Assembly (NCBI RefSeq): GCF_021631985.1 | Contig: NZ_CP070225.1 | Coordinates: 2,170,001 to 2,234,000, forward strand | Source: Sandaracinus amylolyticus | GTDB taxonomy: Bacteria > Myxococcota_A > Polyangia > Polyangiales > Sandaracinaceae | Direction of reading: 5' to 3' | Length of the DNA stretch: 64,000 nucleotides | Part shown: piece after piece, positions 1 through 11,194 of the stretch | Layout: each line of letters starts with the position of its first letter | Numbering within the stretch: position 1 is the stretch's first letter | Translations under genes and position numbers: made by a program | The notes under the pieces: generated by a model | Database searches by the model: none | Told to the model about the DNA's origin: nothing | What the model saw: the letters and a program-made list of their open reading frames with translations, nothing else

Positions 1-1331
1 CAGATCGGAATCGACGTGCACCCGAAGATCACGTCGAGCCCTCCGCTCGTGTCCGCCGTCTCTTCACGCGCGAACTCGCACGTGCTGGGGCACAGGATCA
101 CGCGCGTCGGGTCCGTCGCGTCGTCGTAGTGCCATCCGCCGCGCGTCGGATCACACGACGCCGCCGAGCCCGCGTACGGGATCGTCGTCGAGCCCGACGC
201 GCCGCGGATCTGCACGTTCACGCGACGCGGATCGAGCAGCGTGCCCTCCGGCGGCTCGGGCATCGCGACCTCGCACTCGATGCGCGAGGTCTCCGCGACC
301 GTGCTCGCGACGCTGTTCAGGAAGGGGCCCCACGCCGCCGCGCCGGCGCAGATCTGCGCGCGCACGCCGCCGGTGCGCGCGACGAGATCGGTGTACGTCC
401 AGCCCGGGCTGTCGGGCGTTCCGCCGCCCGGGAACGTGCACGTCTCGTCCTCGTCGGTCTCGCTGCCCCAGCCGTAGATCGCGTTGAACGTGTAGCCCTC
501 GAAGAGCGTCCCGTACGCCGCCGTGCGAAGCCCCGGCCCGAGCGTGCGCGTGCTGAACGGGTTCCCCGCAGGCCCCGGGAAGTCCTCGAGCGACGTGACC
601 GTGAGCCGCGGATCACTCGCCTGACAGGTCGCGCCGTTGCTCCGCCCGGGATCGCAGGTGCGCGAGTTGTCGTCGCTCACCACGACGATCGTCTTCGTCG
701 CGTCGTCGCGCAGCAGATTGCGCCACGGCGCCGAGCCGACGTCGGACGTCTCTCCGTAGCCATCCGTCTGCGCGAGCGTGCCGAGGATCTGCTCGACGGG
801 CTGGGTGCTGCGGATGTCGACCTCGACGTGGAAGAAGCGCGGACCATCGCCGCAGTTCGCGTCGCCCGCGAGCGGCTGAGGAATGCAGACCTGATAGCGA
901 TCCCCGCCGCCGACCGTCGTCGCGCCGCGACCGCGCAGGCTCAGCATGATCACGCGGTAGTCGAGATCGCGCCCCGCGATCAGATCGACGAAGTCGTTGA
1001 TGCCCGTCTGGACCTGCATGATCGCGTCGTCCATCGAGCTCGAGTTGTCGACCACCCAGATGATGTCGACCGGCCTTCGCTGCACCTCGACGAGCGAGCT
1101 GCCCATCGCGCAGCCGGCGTCGGGGTCGAAGATGATCGGCGCGTCGGTGGGCGGCGCGTCGACCGGCATCGTCGCGTCGACGGGACCGGCGTCGAATGGA
1201 GCCGCGTCGACGGCTGCGTCGACCAGCAGGCCCGATGCGTCGTAGCCCTCTGCGCGCTCGGTGCACGCAGGCAGGACGAAGGGAAGGGTGAGGGCGAGGA
1301 GCGCCGCGACGCGACCAGACGGCAAGTGCAC
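1..1331 (-). CDS. vWA-domain lipoprotein (partial, C-terminus beyond window)
   Basis: The frame is open for 443 codons and runs off the left edge. The start is GTG at 1331; an in-frame TAA lies four codons upstream, so no longer start is possible. The N-terminus is a lipoprotein signal (hydrophobic stretch LLALTLPFVLPAC, lipid-anchored Cys near residue 22), followed by an Asp/Ala-rich linker typical of myxobacterial surface lipoproteins. A von Willebrand A-like domain begins near residue 72: VDIIWVVDNSSSMDD carries the DxSxS metal-ion adhesion motif. The remainder is Cys-containing and secreted in character. vWA domains bind ligands through a divalent metal; the ligand here is unknown. It is divergent from the TPR gene at 1459. 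The assignment of domain and location is firm; the role is not known. Confidence 0.8.
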   Translation of the reverse strand, partial: MHLPSGRVAALLALTLPFVLPACTERAEGYDASGLLVDAAVDAAPFDAGPVDATMPVDAPPTDAPIIFDPDAGCAMGSSLVEVQRRPVDIIWVVDNSSSMDDAIMQVQTGINDFVDLIAGRDLDYRVIMLSLRGRGATTVGGGDRYQVCIPQPLAGDANCGDGPRFFHVEVDIRSTQPVEQILGTLAQTDGYGETSDVGSAPWRNLLRDDATKTIVVVSDDNSRTCDPGRSNGATCQASDPRLTVTSLEDFPGPAGNPFSTRTLGPGLRTAAYGTLFEGYTFNAIYGWGSETDEDETCTFPGGGTPDSPGWTYTDLVARTGGVRAQICAGAAAWGPFLNSVASTVAETSRIECEVAMPEPPEGTLLDPRRVNVQIRGASGSTTIPYAGSAASCDPTRGGWHYDDATDPTRVILCPSTCEFAREETADTSGGLDVIFGCTSIPI

Positions 1332-1458
1332 CGATCGAGCTTATCACGGTGCCGCGACACCAAGCCGGTGACGCCCCGGCGACATCCGCGCCCCATCGGC
1401 TCGTCGGCCTCGGACCTCTCGACGCGCCCGCGCACTTTGTCTACACCGACGTCTCGTC

Positions 1459-2583
1459 GTGCTCCCGCGCCACGTGCTCGTCACGGTCGTCGTCTCGGCG
1501 CTGCTCGGCGCCGCGGTGATCGCGCGCGCGCAGGAGCTCGAGGCCGGCGTGCAGCGCGCGGGCGAGCCCTCGTGGGGCGACCACGCGCATCCCGAGCGAC
1601 GTCGCGCGCGACAGCTCCGGCGCCAGGGCCTCGTGAAGCTGCTCGACGCACAACAGGCCGATCCCGACTCGCTCGGCCCGCCGCCCGAGGTGCTCTTCGA
1701 GCAGGCGCTCCTGCGCTTCGAGCGCGCCCGTCGCGATCTCCCCGACGATCCCGATCTCCTCTACTTCACCGGCCTCGCGCTCGCGGGTTGGTTCCGCCGC
1801 GAGCCCGACGGTCGCGAGGAGCGACGCACCGAAGAAGCGGTCGCGGCGTTCGAGGATCTGCGCCGCGCCGATCCCGACTACCACGCCGATCGCGTCGCGT
1901 TCGAGCTCGCGATCCTGCACTCGCGACGCGGCGATCACCGCGCCGCCGTGACCGAGTACCGTCGCGCGCTCGACGCCGCGCTGCTGCCCGCCGCGCCCAT
2001 GCCCCAGGCGATGACCGATCGCGAGCTCGCGCTCGCGCGGCTCTTCACGCCGGTGCCGCTCGCGACGGTGCACCTCAACCTCGCCGAGAACACGATGATG
2101 ATCGGCGACCTCGAGAGCGCGATCGCCTCGTACCGGCGCGCGAGCGAGCTCTCGGGCAACGATCCGCTCGGCCGCGTGCTCTCGCTCTGGGGCCTGGCGC
2201 TCGCGCTCGATCGCAGCGGCGATCATCGCGAGGCGCTCGCGACCGCGCGGCGCGCGATCCAAGCCGACCCGTTCGCGGCGGCATCGACGAGCGACGTGCG
2301 CCTCGGCATCGATCGACGCGCGCACGGCCCGATGGCGGTGCTCCACAGCCGTCTCGTGTTCTTCGAGCCCGCGTACGAGGTGCACGCGTACGACGGCATC
2401 GGCTGGGAAGCCCTCGCGCGGAGCGAGGACGCGGCGGCCTCGCGCGAGGAGCTCCTGCGCCGCGCGCGCGCATCGTGGGCGACGTACCTGACGGGCGGCG
2501 GCAACGAGGGCCGCTACGCGGAGCACGCGACCCGCGCGGCCGAGCGCCTCGATCACGAGCTCGCGCCGCCGCGCGGCCGTTGA
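1459..2583 (+). CDS. Exported TPR-repeat protein
   Basis: 374 aa from a GTG start. Residues 1-24 form a signal peptide (VTVVVSALLGAAVIARAQ) with a likely signal-peptidase I site after ARA. The body is helical and contains tetratricopeptide-like units, for example around residues 95-150 (yearly-spaced Ala/Tyr/Leu pattern with the segment AVTEYRRALDAAL) and residues 205-265 (LAENTMMIGDLESAIASY, then GDHREALATARRAIQADP). TPR arrays mediate protein contacts; no catalytic motif is visible. It is convergent with the Ser/Thr kinase gene, and the two stop codons abut exactly as TGATCA at 2581-2586, leaving no room for a terminator between them. The partner is unknown, although kinase and TPR proteins are often neighbours in myxobacteria. 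Confidence 0.75.
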   Translation: MLPRHVLVTVVVSALLGAAVIARAQELEAGVQRAGEPSWGDHAHPERRRARQLRRQGLVKLLDAQQADPDSLGPPPEVLFEQALLRFERARRDLPDDPDLLYFTGLALAGWFRREPDGREERRTEEAVAAFEDLRRADPDYHADRVAFELAILHSRRGDHRAAVTEYRRALDAALLPAAPMPQAMTDRELALARLFTPVPLATVHLNLAENTMMIGDLESAIASYRRASELSGNDPLGRVLSLWGLALALDRSGDHREALATARRAIQADPFAAASTSDVRLGIDRRAHGPMAVLHSRLVFFEPAYEVHAYDGIGWEALARSEDAAASREELLRRARASWATYLTGGGNEGRYAEHATRAAERLDHELAPPRGR

Positions 2584-4356
2584 TCACGGCGGCGCGGGCT
2601 GCACCGCCGCGATCGGCTGGTGGGCGAGATCGGGCTCGTCACGCGCGACGGTCTCGCTCTCGCTGCGCGTCTCCTCGACCTCCTCCGAAGCCTCGGCACG
2701 CGCCGCGAGCACCACCGCGCTCGCGCTCGTGGAGAGCTCGGGCGCCACTTCGGTCTCGGGCAACGGCGCGGCGGGCGCCTCGTCCTCGGCCGGCGGAGGC
2801 GGCGCGACCGGCCGCGCGCGCCGAGGCTCGCGCCGCACCTGCACCGGCGGCGGCGCCTCGACCTCGGGCTCCGCAGCCGCCGGAGGCAGCGTCACGATCA
2901 CCGGCGCGATCGCGGTCTCGACCTCGGCCGGTGTCTCGGGCGCGGGCTCGGCCACGGCCTCGGTCTCGAGCGGCAGCGCAGTCTCCGCGATCGGCGTCGC
3001 GACGATGTGCGGCCTCGCCACGCGCGCCACCACGAAGGCGAGCGTGAGCGCTGCGAGCGTGACCGCCGCGAGCCCCATCCAGCGCGCCGCCGAGCGCTGC
3101 TTGCGCTGCGCGATGCGCACCTTGATCGTGTCGAGCCGCGCCGACGCCCGCCGCTTCCGGGCTTCCTGCGCGTCCTGCGCCATCGACGCCGGCGGCGGCG
3201 TCGGGATCGTGATGTCGAGCGCGTCCGACGATGCGTCGCGCTTCGGCGCGTCGCGCGCGATCGTGCGCTGGTGCGCGATGACGCGCCGATCGGAGTCGAT
3301 GCCGTCGCCGCACGTGAGCGCGACGAACGCCGACACCTCGCGGTGCGTGCCCACCACGCCCGTCTCCTCCGCGACGCGCATCAGCGCTTCGAGCATCGCG
3401 TCGGCGGACTGGAAGCGTCGCTCGCGCGTGCGCTCGAGCGCGCGCGCCGCGATCTCGTCGAACGCCTCGTGCTGCGGCGCGATCCGCGAGATCCACGGGA
3501 TCGGCTCGGTGAGCACGCGGCGCATCGAGGTGACCATGTCGCCCTTGAAGAGCCGCTGCCCCGTGAGCCCTTCCCAGAGCATCACGCCCGCCGAGAACAC
3601 GTCGGCGCGCTCGTCGACCTGCTCGCCCGCGATGTGCTCGGGCGACGAGTACGACGCCTTGCCCTTGAACTGTCCGGCCTGGGTCGTGGTGAGGCGCGCC
3701 TTCGCCTTCGCGACCCCGAAGTCCGAGACCTTCGCGATGCCGTCGACGCCGACGAGCACGTTCTGCGGGCTCACGTCGCGATGCACGATGCGCATCGGCT
3801 CGCCGTCGGGACCGCGCACCGCGTGCGCCGCCGCGAGCCCCTCGAGCATGTCGGCGAGGATGCGCACGATCACACGCGTCGGCATCGCGCGGCCTTGCTC
3901 GCGCGCGCGCTTGATCAGCGTCGCGAGCGTGACGCCCTCGACGTACTGCATCACGAGGAAGGGGCCCGCGATCGGGTCGATTCCGACCGAGACGGTCTCG
4001 ACGACGTTGGGATGCCGGATCGCGGCGCCGAGCCGCGCCTCGTCGAGCAGCATCGTGTTGAACTCGTCGAGGTGCGTGTAGCAGTCGAGCAGCGTCTTGA
4101 TCGCGGCGAGGTGCTCGAAGCCCGCAGGACCGTGGGTCACCGCGACGTGCACGCGCGCCATCGCGCCGCGGCCGAGCTCGTGGAGCAGTCGATAGCGCCC
4201 GATGCGCTCGGGGACTCCGCCCGGGACGGGCACGCGCGCAGCTTCGGGCGGGACCTCGACGATGCTGCTGCTCGCTAGCGAGATCTCGATGATCTCCTCG
4301 GATGGCACGGCGTCGCGCGTGGCCGGATGCGAGCTGCGTGCACCAGACGACGTCAT
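2584..4356 (-). CDS. Membrane-anchored Ser/Thr protein kinase
   Basis: 590 aa. ATG at 4356 is preferred over upstream in-frame codons because GAGAGG lies six bases before it and the kinase domain starts soon after. The Hanks-type kinase domain spans about residues 50-320: glycine loop ELGRGAMARVH, ATP-binding lysine in AAIKTLL, catalytic loop IVHRDVSPQNVL (the S-P-Q variant common in myxobacterial kinases), and DFGVAK. It is followed by a charged linker, one transmembrane helix (WMGLAAVTLAALTLAFVVARVA, around residue 435), and a Pro/Glu/Ala-rich extracytoplasmic tail with no PASTA repeats. The kinase therefore faces the cytoplasm with a low-complexity outer tail that could sense or span the wall. 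All catalytic residues are present, so it should be active. Substrates are unknown. Confidence 0.93.
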   Translation of the reverse strand: MTSSGARSSHPATRDAVPSEEIIEISLASSSIVEVPPEAARVPVPGGVPERIGRYRLLHELGRGAMARVHVAVTHGPAGFEHLAAIKTLLDCYTHLDEFNTMLLDEARLGAAIRHPNVVETVSVGIDPIAGPFLVMQYVEGVTLATLIKRAREQGRAMPTRVIVRILADMLEGLAAAHAVRGPDGEPMRIVHRDVSPQNVLVGVDGIAKVSDFGVAKAKARLTTTQAGQFKGKASYSSPEHIAGEQVDERADVFSAGVMLWEGLTGQRLFKGDMVTSMRRVLTEPIPWISRIAPQHEAFDEIAARALERTRERRFQSADAMLEALMRVAEETGVVGTHREVSAFVALTCGDGIDSDRRVIAHQRTIARDAPKRDASSDALDITIPTPPPASMAQDAQEARKRRASARLDTIKVRIAQRKQRSAARWMGLAAVTLAALTLAFVVARVARPHIVATPIAETALPLETEAVAEPAPETPAEVETAIAPVIVTLPPAAAEPEVEAPPPVQVRREPRRARPVAPPPPAEDEAPAAPLPETEVAPELSTSASAVVLAARAEASEEVEETRSESETVARDEPDLAHQPIAAVQPAPP

Positions 4357-4720
4357 GCAGATCCTCTCGCGAACGTCGGCGACCCGGGCGAACTGCTCGC
4401 GCGGGCGGACGCCGCTCGTTTCGCAGGATCCATACCCGTGCAAGATCAAAGGAATTCGCGCGCCGGCGGAGCGCGGCACGGAGCGGCGCCCGTTCTGCGC
4501 CACGGGCGGCGCATCGCGGGCTCCGCAGAGGAGAATTGCCGCTAAGGAGAGCAGGAGGTGCAGGAGGGAAGGAAGTGCTCGACTCTCTGCGGTGAATTCT
4601 CGGAGGCGAGAGCAACGGACGCAGCAGGTCGAACGGAAGACTCATCCACTTGGTCTTCCTTCTCCTCCTGGCTTCCTCAGGAACTCGCTTCTCTCCCCGG
4701 CGTCGTCCGGGGAGTACGCG
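4357..4720. other. 364-bp gene-free region upstream of the kinase gene
   Basis: No reading frame here looks coding on either strand. A stem of CGCCCGT pairing with ACGGGCG lies at 4487-4508. The stretch near 4640-4680 is strongly pyrimidine-rich on the + strand (cttggtcttccttctcctcc). The region must contain the promoter of the kinase gene, which reads leftward, and the 3' flank of the acyl-CoA synthetase fusion, but no convincing -35/-10 pair or uridine-tailed terminator is visible. Confidence 0.5.
4487..4508. other. Short stem-loop in the kinase upstream region
   Basis: CGCCCGT at 4487-4493 is the exact reverse complement of ACGGGCG at 4502-4508, with an 8-nt loop. No U-tract follows on either strand. 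It may be part of the 5' leader of the kinase mRNA, or chance in GC-rich DNA. Confidence 0.3.
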
Positions 4721-7700
4721 TCAGCGACGGCGCGCGGCCGGCCGCTTCGAGCCGCCCTTGTTGCGCAGCTCGGCCGTGACGTGCTCCCAGCGCTGCGCGT
4801 CGAGCGGTGCGTAGCGCTCGGTCGTCGCGTCGTAGACGAACGTGCCCGCGCGATCGTCCATCGAGACGCCCGCCTCGCGCAGCGGCGCCTTCATCGTGCG
4901 GTAGCCATCGGTCAGCGGGATCGCGTCGACGAGCCGCACGAAGCGCGGCCTGCGCGCCGGCACGAGCGCGAGCGCGATCTCCCGCGAGAGCGTGTCCGCA
5001 TCGAGATCCACGCCGGGGCTCGGCACCAGCGACGCGACGAGCACCTCGCCCGCGATGCCCGGCAGGCTCACGCCGTACGCCGCCGCGCGACGCACGCCGG
5101 GCATGCGCGCGAGCGAGTCCTCGATCGCGATCGTCGGGATCGACCCGCCCGGGCTGCGCACGACGTCGGCGAGGCGATCGACGAACCAGTAGTCGCCGTC
5201 GGCGTCGCGACGCAGCAGGTCGCCGGTGACGAACCACGCGTCGCCCGCCTCGAACACACCGCGCAGCACGCGGCCCGCGGCCTCGCTCTCCTCGTCGCCC
5301 TCGCGACGCGGCTCGGGGCGCGCGACGTAGCCGTCGAAGCTCGCCATCGGATGCACCGGATCGATGCGCGCGATCAGCACGCCCGGCTCGTCGACGCCGC
5401 TCGTGAGCAGGCGCCCCGACTCGTCGCGCGCGATGTCTTCCTTCTCGAAGTCCCACCCGAGCAGCGCGAGATCGGTGCTGCCCGGCAGCGGCCGACCGAG
5501 CGCGCCGATCTTCGTGCCCGACGCGTTCGCGAGCACCGCGTTGCCCTCGGTCGAGCCGTAGAACTCGAGCACCGACGCGCGACCGAAGCGCTGCACCAGG
5601 CGCTCCCAGACGTCGGCGCGCATGCCGCTGCCCGCGAAGAGACGCACCGGCGAGTGCGCGTCGAGCGGCGAGGCCGGTGCCTCGACGACCGCGCGCAGCA
5701 TGTCGCCCGCGTAGAAGACGACGGTCGCGCCGTAGCGACGGACCTCGGGCCACATCGTCTCGGGGTCGAAGCGCTTCGCGAGCGCGAGGCGCGCGCCTCC
5801 GACCAGCGCACCGCCGACCGCGACGAGCATGCCCGCCGCATGGTGCAGGGGCAGGCAGCAGTAGACGGTGTCGTTGGAGGTCAAAGTACATCCGGCCGCC
5901 GCGCCGAGCGCGGAGAACGCCCAGCGGCGGTTCGTGATGCGCGCGGCCTTCGGGACCTCGTGGCGACCCGCGGTGAAGATGATGCACGCGAGGTCCGACG
6001 CGCGGCCCGCGTCGGGCTCGTACCAGGGCGGCAGCACGACGGCGTCGGGATCGATCGACTCCATGTCGAGCACGCCCTCGGGCAGCGTGGGCTTCTCGCC
6101 GAAGCCGCCGAGCGAGAGCACCGGGCCCGTGAACGCCTCGCGCGCGCGGGCCGCGTGATCCGGGTCGGTGACGAGCAGCTCCATCGGCGCGCCGGTCTCG
6201 CCGAGCAGACGCAGCGCGTGCTCGAGCGAGATGCGCGTGCTGTCGGGGCTCAGCAGCACCGCGACCGCGCCCATGCGGTTCAGCGCGCAGACGATCGAGA
6301 GGTACGAGGGACGCGTCGTCATCAGCACGCCGACGCGCGTGCCCTTGCGGACGCCGCAGTGCACGAGGCCGCGCACGACGTTGTCGACGCGGCGATCGGC
6401 GTCGCGATAGGTGAACGCGCGGCCCTTCCACAGGAAGAACGTGCTCTCGGGGATCGCGGCGGCCTGATCGGCGAGCGCCTTGCCCATCGAGATGCGGGTG
6501 TGGGCCTCGATGCGGCGCAGCTTCTGGAGGCGCGGCACCTGCCAGCGCAGCGAGTCGATCACCTCGCCGACCTCGCGGCCGACGTCGCTCACGCGGGTCC
6601 ACATCGCGTCGACCGCGCCGGTCGCGACGTCGTAGAACGCCTCGACGTCGATCGGTGCCTCGTCGAACTCCTCGTCGTCGATGTCGATCGGCGAGGGGCG
6701 CGAGGGCTCGTCGCGGAGGCGCTCGGGGATCGCGCCGTTCGCGTCGCGCCAGCGCACCCACTCGATCACCGAGGGCCACGTGACGGTCACCGCGCGGCTG
6801 CCGACGACGAGCCCGAAGTGCCCGGCGCGCACCGGGATCTCGTGGATCTCCGCGGCGGGCGCGGCCTCGCGGATCGCGCGCACCGACGCGGCGCGCGCGA
6901 TCTCGTCGGTCTCGCCGACGAAGAAGAGGATCGGACAGGTGACGTCGGCGAGCGTCACCGTGCGCCCGTCGATCACGAAGCCGCCCGACGCGAGTCGGTT
7001 GTGCACGATGAACTCGTCGACGAACGTGCGGAACGCCGGCCCCGGCCACGCGACGAAGCCCTCGCCCGCGAGGAAGCGCCGGCGGCTCTCGCGCTTCTCG
7101 AGCGCGTTGCGGTCGTGCAGCTTCTGCACGAACTCGAAGACCTGCTGCACTTCCTTGCGGACGCTGAGCAGCTTGAAGCCGGTGCTGGTGAGGAAGCCGG
7201 GCAGGCCCTCCATCTGGCGCAGCGGGATCTCGACCGCGCGTCGCGCCGCGGCGATCACGCGCTCCGCGGCCTGCACGCCGATGCCCGGGAGGTTGCGGCG
7301 GATGTCGACCGGCGATCCGAACGTGAGGATCGAGCGGATGCCCGCGCTCCGGCGCAGCGCCGCGACCTGGTAGCAGAACATGCCGCCCTGCGAGTACCCC
7401 GCGAGGTGCACGTCCTTGCCGGTGCGCTTGATGACCTCGTCGATCGCGCGATCGACGGCGCGCACGTGATCGTCGAGCGTGCGCTCCATGCCGCCGGGCG
7501 TGCGCTCGGGCGCGCCGAAGTCGACGAGCCACACGTCGAGCCCGGCGCGGCCGAGCTGGGTGACCGCGCTGAGCTCGGGCGAGATGTCGTAGACCTCGCT
7601 CGTGACCATCAGCGGCGGGACGAGGAGCAGCGGGCGCAGCGACTCGGTGTCGTCGGGGAGCTCGCCGCCGATGCCGGGCACCGGCGCGGGCGCGAGGTAG

Positions 7701-7894
7701 TGGCGGAGCTTCGAGACGCGGTCCTCGTACGCCACCTCGAACGCGGCGGCGTAGGGCGCCCCGAGACGCCCGAGGCGCATCACCTCGACCGCGTTGCGCG
7801 CGCTCGCCGAGAGGCGCCCGAAAGCGCGAGAGAGACCTGGACCACCACTGCGCCGCCGACGACGACGGCTCTCACGCTCGCGATCGATGCTCAT
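4721..7894 (-). CDS. PhaC-like alpha/beta hydrolase fused to FATP-like acyl-CoA synthetase
   Basis: 1057 aa; ATG at 7894 chosen because the upstream in-frame extension is Arg/Ser-rich non-coding sequence. Residues about 60-400 are an alpha/beta hydrolase resembling poly(hydroxyalkanoate) synthase: the nucleophile elbow is GYSQGG (Ser near residue 167, where PhaC has Cys), followed by a putative acid in VGETDEIA and a His in RAGHFGLVVG. Residues about 470-1040 are an AMP-forming synthetase of the very-long-chain/FATP type: EFYGSTEGNAVL (A5), WFVTGDLLRRDADG (A7) and a conserved C-terminal lysine region TDGYRTMKAPL (A10). The A3 phosphate-binding motif is abnormal: FTAGRHEVPKAAR near residue 640 replaces the usual TSGTTGxPK. 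A hydrolase and a ligase on one chain suggest successive steps on one acyl substrate, but the substrate is unknown and the ligase half may be altered or inactive. Confidence 0.85.
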   Translation of the reverse strand: MSIDRERESRRRRRRSGGPGLSRAFGRLSASARNAVEVMRLGRLGAPYAAAFEVAYEDRVSKLRHYLAPAPVPGIGGELPDDTESLRPLLLVPPLMVTSEVYDISPELSAVTQLGRAGLDVWLVDFGAPERTPGGMERTLDDHVRAVDRAIDEVIKRTGKDVHLAGYSQGGMFCYQVAALRRSAGIRSILTFGSPVDIRRNLPGIGVQAAERVIAAARRAVEIPLRQMEGLPGFLTSTGFKLLSVRKEVQQVFEFVQKLHDRNALEKRESRRRFLAGEGFVAWPGPAFRTFVDEFIVHNRLASGGFVIDGRTVTLADVTCPILFFVGETDEIARAASVRAIREAAPAAEIHEIPVRAGHFGLVVGSRAVTVTWPSVIEWVRWRDANGAIPERLRDEPSRPSPIDIDDEEFDEAPIDVEAFYDVATGAVDAMWTRVSDVGREVGEVIDSLRWQVPRLQKLRRIEAHTRISMGKALADQAAAIPESTFFLWKGRAFTYRDADRRVDNVVRGLVHCGVRKGTRVGVLMTTRPSYLSIVCALNRMGAVAVLLSPDSTRISLEHALRLLGETGAPMELLVTDPDHAARAREAFTGPVLSLGGFGEKPTLPEGVLDMESIDPDAVVLPPWYEPDAGRASDLACIIFTAGRHEVPKAARITNRRWAFSALGAAAGCTLTSNDTVYCCLPLHHAAGMLVAVGGALVGGARLALAKRFDPETMWPEVRRYGATVVFYAGDMLRAVVEAPASPLDAHSPVRLFAGSGMRADVWERLVQRFGRASVLEFYGSTEGNAVLANASGTKIGALGRPLPGSTDLALLGWDFEKEDIARDESGRLLTSGVDEPGVLIARIDPVHPMASFDGYVARPEPRREGDEESEAAGRVLRGVFEAGDAWFVTGDLLRRDADGDYWFVDRLADVVRSPGGSIPTIAIEDSLARMPGVRRAAAYGVSLPGIAGEVLVASLVPSPGVDLDADTLSREIALALVPARRPRFVRLVDAIPLTDGYRTMKAPLREAGVSMDDRAGTFVYDATTERYAPLDAQRWEHVTAELRNKGGSKRPAARRR

Positions 7895-7976
7895 GAAACG
7901 CTGGGAGCTCCCCCACGCGGGCTGGTGCCCGACGTGGGGCGAGCATAGCCGAAGCCACCCCCGCGAGCGTCCTCGC

Positions 7977-10321
<2,345 letters not shown>

Positions 10322-10325
<4 letters not shown>

Positions 10326-11044
10326 CGCGCTCCCTCGAGCACGCCGTCGGGCTCGCCGATCACGATCGTCGCGGGGCCGCGCTCGTCCTCGAAGTGCAGG
10401 GTGCCGTCCGCGGTCCAGCGCGGCGCGACCGGGGCCGTCGGGAAGCGCTCGCTCGGCGGGAGCGCGCGCGGCGCGCCGCCGCGGGTGTCGACGCGATGGA
10501 GCCGCGGCGATCCGTGCACGCCCGAGACGAACACGATCTCGCTGCCGTCGGGCGAGAGCGCGGGCGACCACGCGGGGGCCATGCCCTGCGTGAGCACGCG
10601 CGCCTGGCCGCTGCGCGCGTCGGCGATCGCGAGCTCGAGCTCGGGGAACTCACCGCGCACGTAGGCGACACGCGTCCCGGCGATCGAGAGCGGGCCCTCG
10701 ACCTGGGTGTCGAGCTCGATGGTCGCGCCGTCGCGGTGCGCGACCAGCACGTGATCGGCGCGCAGCACCACCAGCCCACCGGCGACGAAGCGCGCGTCGA
10801 GCACCGCCGTGCCGTCGAACGCCCCGTCGAGCCCGCTGGTGCCCAGCGTGAGCACGCGATCGGCGTCGGAGCCCTCGGGCACCGGCACGAGCCGGCCGAT
10901 CAGCGTCGCGCCGTCGTCGCGTCGATCGAGGAGGACCTCGCCGTCGTCGAGGAGGGGCGCGGACTCACGCGCGGCCGGCGCATCGGCGCGGCCGCACGCG
11001 CCGAGCGCGAGCACGAGGCAGGAGACGAGCGCGATCCGCAGCAT
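10322..11044 (-). CDS. PD40/TolB-like beta-propeller lipoprotein
   Basis: 240 aa from ATG at 11044. The signal is MLRIALVSCLVLALGACGR, with a clean lipobox (LGAC) so the mature Cys is near residue 17. The rest is beta-rich; APAWSPALSPDGSEIVFVSG and APRWTADGTLHFEDE are PD40 (WD40-like) blade motifs as in TolB. Such propellers bind proteins or ligands at the outer membrane or periplasm. The stop overlaps the start of the M23 peptidase gene by one ATGA, so the two are one transcription unit and may act together. No catalytic residues are visible. The domain call is good; the partner is inferred only from coupling. Confidence 0.75.
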
Positions 11045-11194
11045 GCGTTCCGCGCATAACAAGCGGCGTGCCCATGCGGTGGGCGCATGGAGGGTCGGGA
11101 TCGCAACCGCGAGCCGACGTTCACGCGCCAGCGTGTCGCGACCGAGCGCGCGCACCGACCACGACCTGGACGGGTGCGCGCTCGAGGCAGCAGC

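Noticed and set aside
129-3047. Long Arg-rich open frame on the + strand
   Set aside because: Low-complexity Arg/Ala translation crossing three opposite-strand or overlapping genes; a shadow of GC-rich coding sequence.
4721-7894. OleB-OleC fusion (hydrocarbon synthesis)
   Set aside because: The hydrolase half has a Ser nucleophile in a PHA-synthase-like context rather than the haloalkane-dehalogenase-type Asp of OleB, and the oleA/oleD partners are absent.
4202-7948. 1248-codon open frame opposite the acyl-CoA synthetase fusion
   Set aside because: Composition and lack of any domain mark it as the antisense shadow of that gene.
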